64,000 nucleotides of DNA from Nymphaea colorata (Eukaryota > Streptophyta > Magnoliopsida > Nymphaeales > Nymphaeaceae). Where the stretch lies: NCBI RefSeq assembly GCF_008831285.2, contig NC_045145.1, forward strand, positions 19,156,802-19,220,801. Direction: 5' to 3'. The notes under the pieces are model-generated. The model ran no database searches and was not told the DNA's origin. It worked only from the letters and a program-made list of their open reading frames with translations. Shown in pieces: positions 45,300 through 59,341 of this stretch (positions within the stretch are counted from its first letter, which is position 1; each line of letters starts with the position of its first letter). The translations under genes and the position numbers were made by a program.

Positions 45300-45820
45300 A
45301 TGAATAGGGAAATTAACTGAATTTTATTGAAGGAAAGCAGATTACAAGGCATCCATCCATATACGCCATAAAATGTAAAAACCACCAAAAGCCAACTACT
45401 TTTAGCTCGACAACATGAGACCACTCAGAAAGCTGATGCAGATATCGATACGGCAGTGCGGAAGAATTGTTGGGAAAGGACAAAAGTTCGCCCTCAAGTC
45501 TCTACCTTCTTTCGTCCATGTGGATCGGCGCTTGGCTTCGAATCTTCATTTCCCTCCTCGATCATTCTGTGAGTATCGCAAGCAGGGGGAGGCAGAATCC
45601 CGACAGTATACCAGTGATTACTAAAGAACAAGGGAAGAGCCGGGAAGAGTCCCATCTGGAAAAGAACATATTGTTGAACTACAAAAGCACCAGTTAAATT
45701 AAACTTTACCGCAACGATGATAACATATATGTAGACATATATTATAGTAAATGTGATGATTATATGACCCGATTGTAATTCATTCAATTTAGCCAAAGAG
45801 ACATGTGACAACTTCTACTT
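45300..45820 (-). other. Possible terminal exon of an unidentified minus-strand gene
   Basis: A pyrimidine-rich stretch ending in TTTTCCAG (acceptor near 45656) is followed by 53 open codons from MGLFPALPLFFSNHWYTVG to a stop at 45494. Downstream on the same strand is an AATAAAA signal near 45322-45328. No upstream exon or known domain was recognised, so this may be chance. Confidence 0.2.
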
Positions 45821-45829
45821 AGTTTATCT

Positions 45830-48800
45830 TTATAATGTAACTTCGCATGTGTAATTATCAAGGTAATTACATGACTCGTAATTGGTTCTCATATATAAGA
45901 TTGTGGATTCGGTCATCTAAATGTGGCTAATTTTTAATCAATTCACCCAGATTATAGCTAACTTGTTCGAATTTCACATCACATATGAGCTTGAATAGCT
46001 AAACTTCAAAAGAATAACAAAAAATTAGGGACGAAGCTAATTCGATCTGAGCAAGGTTTAGAGTCAGTAGTCTGATTAGAAAATGAAGAGCAGTAAAACT
46101 GAACCCTTCTCATACGTTGGATCGCGACGTTTTATTTTTTCCTATTCGGGCCATTCGAGATTGTATACGAAATAGACGTTGACGGTGAAAGATTCAAGAA
46201 CGATTTCTTACGCAGCCCCTGGGAGATAGAAACAACGAATAGGACGGAGGTTGTCCCTCATGAATTTGCCACCCCAGGATCCTGTGGGCCTTCGTTGGAA
46301 ACGTAGTCTTTCTCTCTCTCCCCACTTACTGGTGTGTTTATGAAGGTGGAGTTCCATGCTTACAATGTGAAAAAGGAAATTTGTTTGTCCCCACTTGCTG
46401 GTGTGTTTATGAAGGTGGAGTTCCATACTTACAATGTGAGAAAGGAAATTTGTTTGGTGTATATATATATATATGCCCCATTGGCAGCGCCATTTGACGA
46501 GGAGCATAATCCGGGTAACCGTGCATGAAAAACTTTGGAATTTGCTGCCGGAAAATCAGCAAAAGTGAAGGTAGAGCTTGTAGTATCTAACTTAATTAGC
46601 ATAGTGTTGAACAGTATAAGATATTGTGGGTGGATATTTACATCTAATTTTTTAAATTTCAATGATAAATGGTTACTTAACATTGTCGTTGTTGTTAATA
46701 TAAATTGTAACAAGCGCAACACCCATTCTGCAAATTTGGCGTTAGTTTTAGGCGTTATTGTCAGAAAACATTATATATATTAGCAAGGCAGTTCACGCTC
46801 AAGAGGTTCAAGGTTTAAATCTCATGACCGCTGTTATACTTTAGTATGCTATTAATCTGTATTATAAATAGTGTCAACCATAATACCCAAGTTAAGTGAT
46901 AAAAGACCCCGAAACAAAACAAAATTTTGGAGGCATAAAGGCATGATTAGGGGTAAGATGGTTTCCCTAAGTAAACATAAGGCCACATGTTTGATTTCTC
47001 AATGTTATTAATATTTTAAGATTTTTTTATTTTCCAGTCATATTATCGTCCATTTTCATGTCTTCCTTTTTAAAATTCTTTCATTTACTTTTTCTGATTT
47101 TTTTTTAATTCGGCCCGCAGCCCCACACGACAGTAATTCTTGGCGCTCGAACATCTCACATGTGCACGTATGATTTTGGATTTGCGCACGTCACGTCAGA
47201 GGAAAGTTCCAGTAGTTTGATATCCTTTTTTCATACTTTTCTGTCTAGTTTAAATTACACCTATAAATTTGATATAGTTTGAACATTAGGTACCTGTGCT
47301 AGAATGATTTGAAAGACTAGGTTTATTTGGGTAGAAAATTTGATCACCACACATAAATTTAAAATGTCCACAGATGTAAAAACAAAACGATATTGGCTTT
47401 TTGTTGTTGCTAGATCAGATCTCATCACATAACAAGGCCAAGACTCTCAATTGTGAAACATTTTCACAAGATATATTGCATATCCATCCGATGTTGATGT
47501 TTGAGACCTTTTGAAAATTTCGAATCCATCTTTAACAGCTGAGCTTTCTTCTTTGAATCTATGCTGATTATGAACATCATTCCAATTGGATATCTATGTG
47601 TGGTTAGATACATAAACATCTAGAACGAAGTTCCTTGTTCACATAAAACAAGGTTCCTCATTCGTATGTATATGCTTGTCCATTCAAGCGGTGCCATTGA
47701 CAAAAGCACCTGCGGTAATTGTTGCATGCTGCATTTAGTAAGGTATCCTTCAGTGCTTGGTTGAATAACATGCACGCTGGGTGTGGCTGTTATATTGAAA
47801 GAATCAAACGCTATAGGAATGAAATAATACAAGAAAAAGCTGTAAATTCACATGCATATTTATTCAAAAGGGGAAAACAAGGAGGAGTCAGCTAGAAATT
47901 GTAGTACTCAGCTACTGAGAAAGGGCTTTTCTGCATACCCAGATCGTATTTTGGAAGAGAGTGCTTCTCCACACCATATACAATCACATTCAAAATGTTA
48001 GTATCACATTATCAGAATATTAATGGCTAGTCTTCTAAGCAGTAGCCTTGCTGTGAAATAATAATTCCATTTCTCACAAGCCGCCAATGCAAAATCAATA
48101 AAAATTGCAACCGGCAGCAGCAGGAAACAACAAACGTAAAGACTTCACAAGCTTCAGAATGTAAGAAAAGGTGGAAAGACGTTTTCTGTGGCTACTGATC
48201 ATTTTCAATTGGCTCCATCTCACGCAGCTTTTGCAACAAGAGAAATACATGAAACAAAAGGCAGCCCGATCAAGAGATAATAGCATCGAAAGCGCATTAA
48301 AATACTCAAGGATATCATATCAGAAACAGCAACTTCCACCGATCATCTCTTCTAAAACCATCAATCAAGAAGAACATATATCTGTTCATATAGAATGAAC
48401 AGTCTCCACATCAAGCGGATTAAAGGCAGTAAACTCATAATAGCCCCCATCAGATTAATGAAACACCCCTTAGTGAAGGTGCAGTTTCCTTCATCGAGTA
48501 AAAGAATACAATAGCAAGTACAATGAAAATTGTTGACAGGAAACTAAAGGATAGGAATGAAGGAGCTCGCATTAAATGCCAATATGTATAATAACTATTC
48601 ACAAGCAATGAAACTTGCAGTTACGAATAACAAGATAAGACTTTTCAAGGAAAAAGTAAGCAATTCAACCTTTTGGAAGAGTCCATATTACTCGAATTCT
48701 TTACTTGTGTGCTACTAATTCTGAATTCAACATCTTCCAATAGTTAACCTTATCTACTTCTTGAATAGCAGTTGGCTTTGAACCGGCGCTCACTATGATA

Positions 48801-49400
48801 AGGTTCATGGGGAGTGAGTTATACATGTTGCTGAACATGCCTAATATTGTTGTTACAGGATCAGGTTGAGTGCAGTGCAAATAGGACGTATCATCATCTG
48901 TAAGGGATAGAACAATGTCTGACCCTAAGAGCATAGAATATTCACAACAATTAAGTAATCTGTATGCTAGCTAAGTGGAAGTTATGGTTCCAATTTTAGC
49001 AGGAATATTAGCTACATTTGTGAGGTTACATTACATCCATGACATGCAGCCATTTGTAATTTGTCGCAGCAATGGACTGCAAGTCTGCAACCAAGTCTAT
49101 CAATCCTAATATGAAACCAAATTACCAAAGTTACAATAACAGCTTAACATTCCTCTCAATACATCGTGTCATTTTAAAAATTTAATACACCTGATCAACA
49201 ATCAGATTACATGAAAGCAGCACTCTTGTGTAGAGATTGAGAGAGATGAAAAGTGGAAGTTCAGACTGGTCATAAGCTGTCCTTGCTTGATTGTAGACGG
49301 CTGCAGATCTCAGAATTTATAGATTAGCATTTGAGACGGTCATTGGAAGCCAAAGAAAGTTCACAAGAATCTCATTTGAGGTGCATAAAAAGATGAACAT
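45830..49400. other. About 3.6 kb without a recognised gene
   Basis: AT-rich with short openings. A minus-strand opening at 48701-48934 (77 codons, containing NMYNSLPMNLIIVSAGSKPT) has ordinary protein-like composition but no domain I know and no exon partners. The 46.3-kb tandem duplication is listed separately. Confidence 0.35.
46320..46457. repeat. 69-bp tandem duplication
   Basis: Two adjacent copies of CCCCACTTRCTGGTGTGTTT... with a period of 69 bp (46320 and 46389). They differ at a few positions and are followed by a short TA tract. The period is a multiple of three, so a plus-strand frame repeats VFMKVEFHAYNVKKEICL almost unchanged. Confidence 0.95.
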
Positions 49401-49409
49401 CCGTGTTCG

Positions 49410-49800
49410 CTACATACTTGAAACATATCTCGCGCATCTGAGGCCAAGCTTCAGCCAGATCTTTACCGTCCTCCACTCCTCCTTTTTCCATTTGATTCCA
49501 CTTATAGACTGCCGACACCAAGCCCTAATTAGGCTACGTATACTGCTAGCACTTAGTCCCTCCCTTTCATCGTGAGTGATTTTGTTTCTGCACCACCATA
49601 ATTTCCAAATAACCACGTCCAAGCAAATCAGCGAGCATCTGCGAAGCCACTTCTGCTCGAGTCTGGTGGATTTCCAACTCTTGAACTCAGTCTGCACTGA
49701 TTGCCATGGGATCCTCTTTCTCCCAAATTGTTTGATAATCAGACCCCATGTTGTAGCCGTCACTTTGCAGCCCATGAAAAGATGTATCAGGGCTTTCTTC
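49410..49800 (-). pseudogene. LINE (non-LTR retrotransposon) 3' fragment
   Basis: The minus strand reads LIHLFMGCKVTATTWGLI, which fits the His-x3-Cys end of the zf-RVT domain found after reverse transcriptase in plant LINEs. It continues with WLRRCSLICLDVVIWKLWWC and RNKITHDE, typical of the C-terminal part of such elements. It stops at 49410. The reverse transcriptase itself is not present upstream, so this is a short 5'-truncated remnant, as most LINE copies are. Confidence 0.7.
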
Positions 49801-52800
49801 CGTTTGCTTTACGGTGATGACGAGTAGGAAGAGAGCCCACATGAAATTTTGAAAACACTGAAAGTATACATTCAAAACAATCGAATTTGTGTTTGATAAA
49901 GTAGAACTTTTTTATTTTTATTTTTTGCCTCGTCACGGGTTCGAATTGAGTCCAAGTCGGTTTCACCAACCAACGGGTTGCATGTAGGCAATTAATTACA
50001 TTGACCCTAAAAACTTAATATTTTGATATTGATATTTTTTGAATAATTTTTCTAATTTACATACTGGTGCCTCTTAAAAATTTATATTTAGCCAAAATTT
50101 TTCTGGCTGGTCTCCGCCCCAGTGATTTACAATGTGTTTTCAGGCCTGAAGACTTCCGGCAATAATGGCAGCAGAGCTTTTGTGCATGGAGTTGCCCAGA
50201 CAATCCATCAAAATTCATTTATTTACATATTTGTGCTCTCACCCATAAAGATTAAGGAATGTTTGGACCACCCCTCAATCTAGTCTATGGTAAAAAATGT
50301 AATTGGACCGACATAGGTGATTAGTGCCATTTGTGTTGCTCAATAGTGCAGGTCTTCATAAAACAATTGAGATAACATGTAATTTGCCCTAGAAAATGAC
50401 CTATATGCTATATGCATCCTAATCTAAGCAAGAAGTAAATGTTTATTTGATTGCATATTATGTTGAATTCCTGAATTGAGAAAAAAAAAATGATAAATAA
50501 TGACAAAAGAATTTGATAAAATAAGATGGGATATTTGAGGTAAACTTGATGGCATTTTAAGACCATGAATATAGGCCCCATTTTAGCATTATAGATTTGT
50601 AAAACTGCATTGAGAGGATTTGAAGTGATTGGACTTGAACAACTGAGTTAAATGAATTTGGAAATTAGATTAATGTGACTTGAAAAAGAGATTGATTGAA
50701 TTTGAAAACCTATGTCTATTGGATTAGAACAATTATGTCGATGGGTTTTAAGACTTTAGATGTTGGATTAATTGATTTAGCCACAATGTAATTGGCTTAA
50801 ATCCATTGAATGAGGTAACCTTATTTCCAAAGGTTTTGTGTGCATTGCATCGTTTCATGTCCTACCAAAAACGTTTTTCGATTCGGTATTAAGGGAAAGT
50901 TGAGCCTGAGATTCATTTGGAGAGGTGGCATACAGATTGGCACTAACACCAAAGTTGAGTCATGTTCATGACAATTATTTATCATTTTTTTTATATATAC
51001 TAATACTTCCAAGAGGGCGTTCGGTACCCGAATGCTATATATATTCCATAGAACGCAGTGTCCCATGCATTAATGTGCCTCGCCTCCATCCAAATTTTCT
51101 CCAATTATTTCCTCTCGACCTAAACTTTCCGGCTTCACCATTGCGACTCAAGCAACACAAATTCTTAAGTTTAATATATATAGTCTGACGAAGGTAAGGA
51201 CAAGGTGCACATCCCTTTGCTATCAACTTTCTAATTCTAAATCGATTCCTTTGTCCCGTTCTATTCATTTTGATTGGCGAAACATACGGAAATCCTCCCA
51301 CCCACTCACTACCCTAATATAATTGCAATATTTGCTAAAACAATTTAATCCTCTTTTGTAATAAGCGAATTAACCTAAGACAGACTCGGGCTAATGGATT
51401 GGTAGATCCCATCTCAACCTCTAGCCGGGCCGGAGATAGGTAGGGTTGAACTTGGGTCAAGTTATATAGAACAGCCTCACGAGACCTGGGTCACTAACTA
51501 GACATGGGTAACTGCTGATAGGCAAGAGAAAATTTGTTAACTATATATGTAATGTCCCATGGAAAAAAAAAAATTCTACCTCTTTCCCTGACCTCTAGCC
51601 AACTTTGGTTGATGACATCAAGTGCTATAAACAGAAACAATCAGAGGTAGAGCACCTAGGATTTTTTGCCACTCAACTTTTCTGAAGATAATCGACATGC
51701 TAAGTTCTTTAGATGGGAAAAGATTGCAATTGTTCCATTCAATCTGACCATGTAAATGTGATATATACGTTTCAATTGATAAGAATTAATCTTCCTAGTA
51801 TGTGAACATTTTTTGCTGGAAATTATGACTTCCCAAAAACTGTAATAATGAAATTGCCCACATTTGGGTTTTATTCCAATGTAGAGTTTATGATAATAAA
51901 AAGGCGATTTCAATATCAACTTTTAACCAATCAATCAAAATGACTAGATTTGAGAGAATTAAAACATGTAGGTTCAAATTACACTCCATGCAAACCGACT
52001 ATTCTCATGTATCTCAAGTAGTAGATAATGTGGTATTGACATTTAACAAAAAGCAGAAAGAAGATGCACAGTCTTGGCAATGTGTCTTTTCCTATGTGCT
52101 TTTAGTTGTTGCCCCCCTAGAGGCATAGCATACCTGGTCGGAGTGTTGGAGAGTAAAAGTTTGGTTATAAGTTTTATTCACGTGGCCACCATTTCTTTGG
52201 ACTGCAAACTTAGTTGACATGTGTTCCACTTTATTGCCCCAAGAAGCATAGTGTACCTGGTTGAACTTTATTCATATGGTCACTATTTTTTTGAATTGCA
52301 AATGGTGGGCAAGTAACCTTTTAGTTGACATGGGTTCCACTTCCTGCCCAGATACTCAAGCAATCGTGAACCTGCGAGAAGGGAGGAAAGGAGAATGACC
52401 ATTGGTTTTTTCGGGGTATCTCCACGCATCATCTGTTTTTGGTTCTAATGGTTAGGTTCAGCATTAGACATGATCAACAACGAAGCATTGTGCTCAAAGC
52501 TGTAATCACCATTCTAACTTCACAGGACCTCAGGTTTGGAAACATAACTAAGGTTCCACTGTTTCTATTTTAAAAAGCCTGCTTTTGACCTTCTAGATCT
52601 AATCGGAAAAGATGCATCTGATTTCTTTGCTCCGTCAAAACTGTGTATCCATGGCACGAGATTCAAATCTCATAAAACATCGCTTTTCCGATCATGGCTC
52701 CGTCAATCTGTCCCGAACTAGCAAACTTCTTAGCATCATTTGAAAAAGAAGAAAAGCAGAAGGAAAATTAAGCACAAGCAGTTCATTAGTGTTAGATGCA

Positions 52801-54829
52801 TGCACCACATATATAGCTCCTGATTGGATCTTACTGGTCGTTGGCATAGCTAAATTCTTCGAGTCCTTTGTGAAATGTAGAATATTGATGAACAGAAAAT
52901 CTCAGATTCGCCTACAAGGAAAAGGCTACCGGATTGTTTCAATGTGGCGTGCTCTCTTCCTGTCAACAGGAAAAGGAAAAGAGAAGAAAATCAGAAGCGA
53001 CTGTAGCCTCACAGTCGGCACGGCTCAGGATGAAAAAGTAAAAGCGGCCACTAATTTTCCTCCTGAATCAACTCCATTAAACATGACTTTGATTCACGTC
53101 CATGTGCTGGAATAAACAATGAAGGAAATTATCCGGGTGAAAGCCGACAGATTCTGGTAGCAGGTGGCAGGAGCATGTGGCTGTGCTGAACTTCATCACT
53201 TCAACGTTTTGAAAGTCCAAAGACGACAGGTGGATGCGTGCCTTGCTGCAGCTGTGCCTTCATTGTCACTAGTCCCAACCGATCTTTGTCTTCTATCAGA
53301 CCTGAAAATGTCTGCCCAAAAGGCTCCAAAGGGATGAAAAACAAAATCTCTTGGGTTCATATTGCCTTGAATTTTGTCTCCTATAAGCTTTGAAAGTTTT
53401 GCTGCTCACCAAATGGGACTCGTTTGAATTCATGATGGATGGTAAGATTCTGTACTGTGACCAACTCAAGTCCGATCACGGTGGCATGTGGCCTCACAGC
53501 GAAGGTCCATCAAGTATACATACATATATATATATATATATATTATATTATTTTCGAATTGTTTGTTGTATCTGGCGTTTATTAGTGGGAGATCAATACC
53601 GTGGAAACTGAAAAGAGTTGGTGGACAATTATTGGGAGAATCCCAAAAAAGTGAATTTACTTAACTTGAAATGTCTACAGCTTAGCCTCAATTGCGATCG
53701 TGAGGACTTCTTCGATCCAGCGTTCCCACTTTAAAATGACTATTTTGGCTGTTGCTGATGCCATGGTGACATAATCTCATGCATGTCTAAGAAGCACTCT
53801 TTTTTAGAAGATGCGATGGCTACTCGGCGTGAAACCATATGTAATTTGGTGTTGGGATTTGCCAACATAATTAGCATTTCGAGTTATAACTATGCAAATG
53901 TGATCTTTATGCTTCAACACAACATGAAGCTCTGCTACTGTTTAGATTGTCCTTTGTTAAGTGTGGCTAAGATTAGCAAAATGAAAATATGGACAAGATA
54001 TCGAATTTTGTCCTAAAGTACATGCAATTGGTTTGAATATGAAACTCTTTCATTTGGTTGACCAGATGACCAGATTGGCTAGAGAGGACGGACCATCTCT
54101 TCACACAAACCTGGTTATATGCACAAGCCTGTGTACATTTACATTGTGCACAAGTTCTTGTGCATGAACTTACTCGTAAAAGTTGTTCAAAGGTACAATT
54201 ATCATGCCTTAAAAGCTGTGCACCGTGCACAAAACTCCTCCTTCTGAAAGAAGCTAGGGGACCTTCAGTCCTTCACCTTATCAATGTTTTAGGGAAAGTT
54301 GAGGAATTATAGCTAAAGGTGGTTTGCAAATCACAAACAACGTTTTTTGAAGCTATAGAACCTTAATTGGGTACTATTGTAGCCACAGGATTAATTAATT
54401 CAATGAATTAATATTCTAACAAAGAACCAACATGCACTAATATTATACAAATGGCATGATCAAAATTGTGAAACAATTACATATTTTCAGCGGGGGAGCC
54501 AAAAAATTCTGTCAAAGAACCATTCTAAGTTTTAATTTCAAATTCGAAGAGACACTCGTACGTAGAAACTGAAAATCAATGAAGTTTCCGTATGAAAATA
54601 AAGTAAAATTTGAGGGCTGGTTTGGACAACGTACTCCGCCATAACCTATTTCTGTTTATAGTGATCATACAATTTACAGGCCATGTTGGAAAACATTTGT
54701 CAAAACAGTGTCATTAATCTTGAGAGAAATACTATAGCCAGAGCCAATATTAAAATAATCTCCACAAGATAAGAAAGATGAAAAGGAGAAACAGCAGTCA
54801 CATCATCATTTAAAGTCTATTATTAAGCT

Positions 54830-55110
54830 TGGGTACCAGGCCCGGATACGTGACTGGAGTACCAGGCCGAGCGGGTGGAGCGGGTTCAGTTCGATTATTT
54901 TTTATTTTTTTTATTATTTTAATTTAATAATAATATTTTATTATTAAAAATATATTTCATATTTAAAAAATTTTATTTTTTAAAAAATTTTATTTTATGT
55001 TAAAAAATATTTTTTAATATAATCGGGCTAAGCATGTGCTCGGGTTTCGATCATTGGGCAGATCTAAGCCTGACACTTATTGGGCCCGATCGGCCCTATG
55101 CTCAGGTCTA
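54830..55110. repeat. GC-armed, AT-cored repeat debris
   Basis: GC-rich arms (left with CCAGGCCCGGATACGTGAC, right with TTGGGCCCGATCGGCCC) enclose about 120 bp made almost only of A and T. This looks like plant transposon debris, but no exact terminal repeats or target duplication could be set. Confidence 0.35.
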
Positions 55111-55201
55111 TATATTAAGTTTATATATTTTGCATTTAAGACAAATTTTAAAAAATTGTTGAGACACATTTGATTTGCCCACTTCATCTACCGCGCATAT
55201 G

Positions 55202-55393
55202 TGAGACGATGAAAAAGCAAAATATTTTGTTTCACGGGTCAACTTTTTTACCGTAATCCTAATATTACCACTTTTCTATTATTGTATATGAAATTCATGA
55301 GACGATGAGAAAGCAAAATATTTTGTTTCACGGGTCAACTTTTTTACCGTAATCCTAATATTACCACTTTTCTATTATTGTATATGAAATTCA
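55202..55393. repeat. 96-bp tandem duplication
   Basis: Two adjacent copies (TGAGACGATGARAAAGC... to ATATGAAATTCA), 55202-55297 and 55298-55393. I see only one substitution between them, so the event is recent. It is non-coding. Confidence 0.96.
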
Positions 55394-58300
55394 TAACAAG
55401 ATGTGTCAAAAATAATTTCATGTACTTAAATTATGTCCCATGCAAACATTTATGTTTTTCAACCTTTATCTTTTTCAAGCCGAAAAGTATTGCCTTTCAC
55501 TTTCGCACAAATAGAAAAACCATCATTAATTGGTCATTGGGGTCGTTAATGGGTAGGTTCGCTTGCAAATAATGCATGGGCTTTTATATTGGATTGTCAA
55601 CCTGGGTTTGAAAAGCAGACAGAGCACTGTATATAGCAAAAGTATTACTAATTATCAACTACTTTTTAGCATGCATGCAGGCCCGTCCACATCCTTATTG
55701 GCAATTTCCTTCAATTTGAACAATTTAGTTGGAGATCAGAGCAACGGTAAAATTTATGATATTGTGTGACAGGTCTCAGCAAAATGAAGATTACATCAAG
55801 AAAATAAGAACTCATGGAAAGCCTGTTCAGAAAATGATGTCGAAAAAGTAGGCCCCAAAACACCAAGTTCACTACAACCAAATGCAGCTGGCATGTGAAG
55901 TGAGATTATGCAATATATCATGTAGATTTAGTGCCAATTAAAATGTTTAACAGTTTTCACCAAATTGCAAGACAATGATTTGAATCGTGAACAAAAAGAG
56001 AAATAATATGAGGGTGTTTGATGAAGCCGGAGTTGTGGAATTCTAGAATTAAAAATTTTATTTTTGAGGAAATGGGAAATATATTATCAAATAAACAATT
56101 TTGATTTCAGAATTATATGCTCATTCGTCAATCAAAATTTCTTAGAATTTTTTCATCCCTTTATAGGGCAAATATCATGAAAGGTTTTAATTAATCAATA
56201 TAGCATTTTAATTCATGTTTTATTAGACACTTCATTTTCAATTCTAGAATCAAAATTACAGGCTATCAAACACAAAGAGAAACTAGAACTGAAATTTTCA
56301 TTTTAATTTCAATTTGAGGTGGAATTTTGTTTCTAGAATTTTAATTCTAAAATCAAAATTCAAGGCCATCAAAGGCCCCCTAATAAAATATTTTTGGGTT
56401 AGGGAGAGGCCATCAACCTAGTGGCTTGAAAAGATCTCTGAGGAATGGAACTGATGTTTCAGGGCTCACATCGTCGTTGGCACAAGGTTTGGCTAGTGCT
56501 CATGGGAATAAAACTGATTTTGCAGTGCTTAATGTGCCCCTAGCTCGACTAGTTACACTAAATCCCGAGAATAATTTGAATGAGAAAGAGAGAGAGACCT
56601 GAAGGGAATTGATTTTCTCATGTATACAAACACACAAAATCTTTGTAAAAAGTGCATCACCGAACTCTGACCTCCACCCGAGTCAAAGCTGATCAGATTA
56701 ACCTTGATCTTTCTCTTTCGATTTGGTCAGAACTCACACCAGCAGTGACTGGACGAGACACACATCCACCATTGTATAATATTAAGATTAAAAGCCAGAG
56801 TCGATGTGCTTCCAAGACAGTTTCAAAATCCAAAGAATTGTTTACTACAAGATGTTACAAAAAGATCATGTGGTTCGTCAACCATTGGTCTTATTCAATT
56901 TATATGTTAGCATATCAAAATGACTTGGACGATGGAAGTTGGCCTCACATCTTTTACAGTCAATGTTCTTGTTTGAAAATTAGCTCTCTCTCTCTCTCTC
57001 TCATAGACAATGATATAATGGTGCCGTAGCATGTATTCCGTGGGCAAAACTTATTTAACAAGAATAATGACCCACTGGGTTATATGTTCCCCCAAGGCGT
57101 AAAATATACGATTTTTCAATTTACAAAAATTTTAGTAAATAAGACATCAATTCTAGAAAATCCCGCGCATGGATGTCTCAGTCACTCCAAATGATCCTGT
57201 TCTCTTCTAGGTAACATGCCTATTAATCAAATAACACTCTTCCAGGTTTGGTGACGAAATACAGCACAAGTTACGAACATAATGGCTTCATAAGGAAGTA
57301 GATCTTTCAAAGGACTCCTAACTTTCATTTTCTTTTCAGTACTCCGTATAGCTCAATTATTTGTCCCATTGGGGGTCAGCACAGCACATGCAAGAACAAA
57401 GAGCCACATAGGTGCATCAAGATTAATGAGGCAAATTAATTCATATTAAAGCAAAATGGAATCGAGCTCTACATATGAGCTCGTGTAGTTCACGATCTAA
57501 ACATATCATATCTGCACAGTCGATTACATTTTGCTACTGTATATGCCTACCGACTAGGCATTCCCTCTAACCAACCTAGATATTAAACATGCACATACTA
57601 TGTAACTATACTGTCTTTGGGTTCCTCTCCGGATTCTATACAAAGCTCGAGCCGAGCTGCACTTCGGCTTGCCAAACTTCTGTCTCCACCAACTCCCGCT
57701 AGCGTCTTCTACATCACTTCTTGCATTGGGTGGAAACGCACGGCCCTCTTCTGCACACAGACACAAAGGGAGCGCTCTGTAAGTGTTAAGATCAGATAAG
57801 AAAACAACACCAAGTTTCAAATATTAATTAACAATGGCGCTACTCTAGTATAAGACCAAAAAGTATGTGATCAGATGAATTTGCTTTGTTTCGTTGAAGA
57901 TGCATGAGAAGTGACGCAGTGCAGAACGTAATTTCCGTGGCATCCATCTAACTTCGACCAACTACTTTAAACAAGAGTTTAACATATAAAGAAGGGGAAG
58001 GTTGGTTGCCTATATAGCATGCGAGGATACAACCGCCTGTTTTCCAAGCGATTATTTAATACATATCCGTAGACCGTGAAGAAAGGTGCGTGCCTAAGAC
58101 AGTGTCTCCATCAATAATTGATGGATCCATGAAGGCCAAGCCAAGCTAGAAGACCACTGTTGAAAAACATGAGCAGTCAATCTCAAGATGAGTGGCTGGC
58201 GGCGGGCTGCTTTTCTCTTTTCCTTTTTGACTTTTTTTCATGACCAGTGGCTTCTTCATCTCAGTTTTTTTATGGTGTGGTTGTGGACTTGACCCAAAAG

Positions 58301-59341
58301 AATTTTAGAAAAACGAACCTCCTGTTGGCCTCCGATCTTTAGATGAAAGGTTGGATGTGCCATTGCTGCATGCAAAGATGAACTAGGAATTCATGAGAAA
58401 CCATGCTTTGACCAACGGGTTCATGGAGTTTGAATCTGATTCAAAGAGTCAAAAAAAATAAAAACAAAGAAGTGGCGGCAAATACGGGGGTGACAGCCGC
58501 GCTTGAAGAGAGAGCAGTTGAAAAGCAGGAGATAAATGACAAAGGAGGAACAGTTGAAAGTTGGAATTTGAACTCTTGCACTTCCGGTCATTGAAAAGAA
58601 CAACTAACTTCTTTTATTAATCCAACAAGAGAACTTAAAGTGGATCTATTTTTCCTTCACCTTCCTTTGTATAATATATTTTTTTTAAAGGGTTACTGAA
58701 GATAAATAGTTCAATGGAGCCATTTATTTATTAGTTGCGAACAGAACTCGTTCGTTAAGGCTTCTTTCTCTAGTAAAAAAAGAATAGAGCAGTTTTACTA
58801 TTTATCGAGAACTGAAAGCAAGCAGAAAAGGGGAAGTTGGACGTTAAGATGAGCTAAGAGACGTGTTTATCTTCAAAGTCTTCAACGTGGTCCAACATCA
58901 TGATCTCGCAATAATGGTTGAGTTCTAAAGACTGAAAATTTCTTTGATGTCAAATTAACGACTGGGAAAGGAAGAGATCAATCTCATGATGAATAAAAAG
59001 GAAAGAGGTGAAAATGACCCCAAAAAGCGAGCGACGGAAAGCATGTGAAGGCTTCAAGTCCAACACTTTTTAACGGGAAAGGAGAAAGAGAAAATGGAAG
59101 GTTACACCACCTAAACCAGCGTAAACTGAAAAAGAAAAAAATCATTAACCAAAACCTGTAAAATGAGCCAAGAAAGGACTAGAAGTTCTTGGCACATGAT
59201 TGTTCATTCGTTGGGATAAAATAAATTTCTTTGAAAAGCAATCGAATAATTTCTATATTAAAGGAAAAAACGGAGTTCCTTTTAGTTAATCATAGGAAGA
59301 CCAAAGGTTGAAGATCTCAGGGAACTTCAATGGCGAGATAA

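Larger units (their letters stand above)
49830..59340. other. About 9.5 kb without a supported gene
   Basis: Scattered short openings only. A plus-strand opening at 52789-53115 (108 codons) and a minus-strand one at 57554-57820 (preceded by an acceptor-like ACTTACAG on minus) have no recognisable domain. Microsatellites lie at 53522-53545 (TA) and 56983-57002 (CT). The 54.83-55.10 kb stretch has GC-rich arms around a very AT-rich core. Confidence 0.4.

Noticed and set aside
48701-48934. Minus-strand open frame of 77 codons as a gene
   Set aside because: No domain, no partner exons and no clear promoter or poly(A) context. Such lengths occur by chance in AT-rich DNA.
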